A stretch of 46,092 nucleotides of DNA from a virus, in the IMG/VR virus record IMGVR_UViG_3300032782_000016, positions 1 to 46,092 of that record; one strand, given 5' to 3'. Below are positions 44,883-46,092 of the stretch, piece after piece; the first letter of the stretch is position 1; the number at the start of each line of letters is the position of its first letter. A model generated the notes under the pieces. That model did no database searches and was not told where the DNA came from. It saw only the letters and a list, made by a program, of their open reading frames with translations. The position numbers and the translations under genes are program-made.

Positions 44883-46092
44883 ATGCAGACAATCCACGAA
44901 TCAAAGATCATTGTCACCCCCGACAGGCAGAGAAAAGAGTTTGACCCGCAGGCAATGGCGGAACTGTCGGAGGCCATCACAGCCCGTGGGCTCATGCACC
45001 CCATTGTGTTGCGTGAGACTCCCGATGGGATGGTCCTCGTCGCCGGTGAGCGTCGGTGGCGTGCTATCCGCGACATGCGCATGTTGGGTGGTCAATTGAA
45101 ATTCAATGGCACCATCGTGCCGGATGGGGAGATTCCGTATGTCACACTTGGACAACTCACACCGCTCCAGGCGGAAGAAGCTGAGCTTGAAGAAAATTTG
45201 CACAGAAAGGATCTTACATGGCAGGAAAATGCCGCCGCCATGGCGAAGCTCCACTCGCTACGCTCTAGACAAGCACAAGCGGAGGGTCGCGTTCATACTG
45301 TGGCAGATACAGCACTTGAGACAAAAGGGCGTTCCGATGGGGGATATCAAGCTGCAGTACGTAAAGACCTTGTTGTGGCAAAGTTCCTGCATGTGCCGGA
45401 AATCGCTAAGGCCAAGACCGCTGACGAAGCCTTCAAGATCATTAAGCGCCAAGAAGAATCTCAACGAAACGTAGCCCTCGCAGCCGAGGTCGGCAAAACC
45501 TTCACCCAATCCGTCCATGAACTCCACAACACCAATTGTCTGTCTTGGATGCGCGCGCAACCGGAAGGCATCTTTGACGTTATTCTCACGGACCCTCCAT
45601 ATGGCATGGGTGCGGACTCGTTTGGGGATGCGGCTGGAAAACTTGGAGGGATCGAACACCACTATAAGGACGACTACGACCATTGGAAGTCCCTCATGGA
45701 AGAGTGGTGTGGACTGGCGTATAGAGTTGCAAAGCCGCAGGCTCATGCGTATGTTTTTTGCGACCTCGACAATTTCCACGAACTTAAACGAATGATGACC
45801 CAAGCTGGCTGGTGGGTCACCCGCACACCATTCATTTGCACCAAACCAAACAGTGGCCGTGTGCCGCACCCCGAGCATGGTCCGCGCAGGCAATGGGAGA
45901 TGATTCTGTATGCAATCAAAGGAAAAAAACCAACCACGGGAATCTATCCAGATGTGGTCACAACTATGGCCGACGCAAACATGTCCCACGGTGCGCAAAA
46001 GCCGGTTGCTCTTTATCTTGACCTGCTTAAACGAAGCGTCAGACCGGGCGATACTGTCCTCGATTCGTTCGCGGGGTCTGGGACAATCTTTC
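44883..46092 (+). CDS. ParB-like/DNA methyltransferase fusion (continues at 1-248), 456 aa joined
   Basis: Residues 1-125 match the ParB/Spo0J N-terminal domain: DPQAMAELSEAITARGLMHP, VAGERRWRAIRDM (the GERR-x-RA box at 55-61) and EENLHRKDLTWQENAA. In this superfamily the box binds a nucleotide or acts as a nuclease-like site. Residues about 208-430 form a DNA methyltransferase: TDPPYGMG (D237PPY240) comes first and DSFAGSGT (about 396-403) later, so the order is that of the beta group, which methylates cytosine N4 or adenine N6. The enzyme probably protects or marks phage DNA; the ParB part may steer it. No matching restriction enzyme is seen. Upstream of the polymerase in the same operon. 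Confidence 0.92.
   Translation, partial: MQTIHESKIIVTPDRQRKEFDPQAMAELSEAITARGLMHPIVLRETPDGMVLVAGERRWRAIRDMRMLGGQLKFNGTIVPDGEIPYVTLGQLTPLQAEEAELEENLHRKDLTWQENAAAMAKLHSLRSRQAQAEGRVHTVADTALETKGRSDGGYQAAVRKDLVVAKFLHVPEIAKAKTADEAFKIIKRQEESQRNVALAAEVGKTFTQSVHELHNTNCLSWMRAQPEGIFDVILTDPPYGMGADSFGDAAGKLGGIEHHYKDDYDHWKSLMEEWCGLAYRVAKPQAHAYVFCDLDNFHELKRMMTQAGWWVTRTPFICTKPNSGRVPHPEHGPRRQWEMILYAIKGKKPTTGIYPDVVTTMADANMSHGAQKPVALYLDLLKRSVRPGDTVLDSFAGSGTIF
46006..46092. repeat. Terminal direct repeat (copy 2 of 2)
   Basis: Identical to bases 1-87; marks the closure of the circle within the methyltransferase gene. Confidence 0.95.

Noticed and set aside
1-46092. Temperate phage with integration genes
   Set aside because: No integrase, excisionase, attachment-site core or CI-like repressor could be recognised. 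The RHH protein alone is not evidence of lysogeny, and the ParB-like domain lacks a ParA partner.

Overview
The window is the complete genome of a tailed bacteriophage with podovirus-type (P22-like) tail and packaging genes. The last 87 bases (46006-46092) repeat the first 87 (1-87) exactly, so the contig closes into a circle of 46,005 bp, and one gene, a ParB-like/DNA methyltransferase fusion, runs across the junction. No integrase, excisionase, phage repressor or partition ATPase was recognised, so nothing here argues for lysogeny. A Gram-negative host is suggested by a GH108-type endolysin set among membrane-protein genes, a lipoprotein next to it, and several Sec signal peptides. I cannot name the host.

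The genome has two divergent arms that meet in an 880-bp region (30418-31297). The left arm, on the minus strand and read from 30.4 kb down to 3.3 kb, is the virion and lysis arm: two paralogous small-terminase-like proteins, large terminase, portal, a GroES-like protein, scaffold, decoration protein, major capsid protein, connector and P22 gp10-like tail proteins, a GNAT protein, three ejection-type internal proteins, an HNH endonuclease, a PurD-like ATP-grasp enzyme, tail fibre/spike proteins and the lysis cassette. The right arm, on the plus strand from 31.3 kb through the junction to 3.27 kb, holds many small genes, one tRNA, a CopG-like ribbon-helix-helix protein, a DUF4406-like protein, a Dda/RecD-like helicase, a PD-(D/E)XK nuclease, a RecA/Sak4-like ATPase, an SSB-like protein, the ParB-methyltransferase fusion and a family A DNA polymerase with a uracil-DNA-glycosylase-like N-terminus. 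The arms converge at a strong terminator near 3.28 kb. No phage RNA polymerase, primase or ligase was recognised.

The most striking feature is a family of fourteen dispersed palindromes. Each has an 11-bp arm GTAGGAATTAA, a 6-bp centre and an 11-bp arm TTAATTCCTAC, usually inside a longer AT-rich dyad. All lie between genes and none inside one. They cut the circle at functional boundaries: lysis, tail fibres, an accessory cassette (PurD-like and HNH), ejection proteins plus GNAT, connectors, capsid, packaging, small early genes in blocks, recombination and replication. Three lie directly after a rho-independent terminator and one forms the upper stem of one. They could be operators, RNA-processing hairpins, or recombination/module-boundary sites; the sequence alone does not decide.

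The central region carries two divergent promoter-like elements that share an identical 17-mer (CGTGTGTGCTATAGTTG), a cluster of GATAGC/GCTATC hexamers and an AT-rich block, and so looks like the control and possibly origin region. About a dozen genes of 20-60 codons, several encoding single membrane helices, were found by reading the gaps between larger genes.
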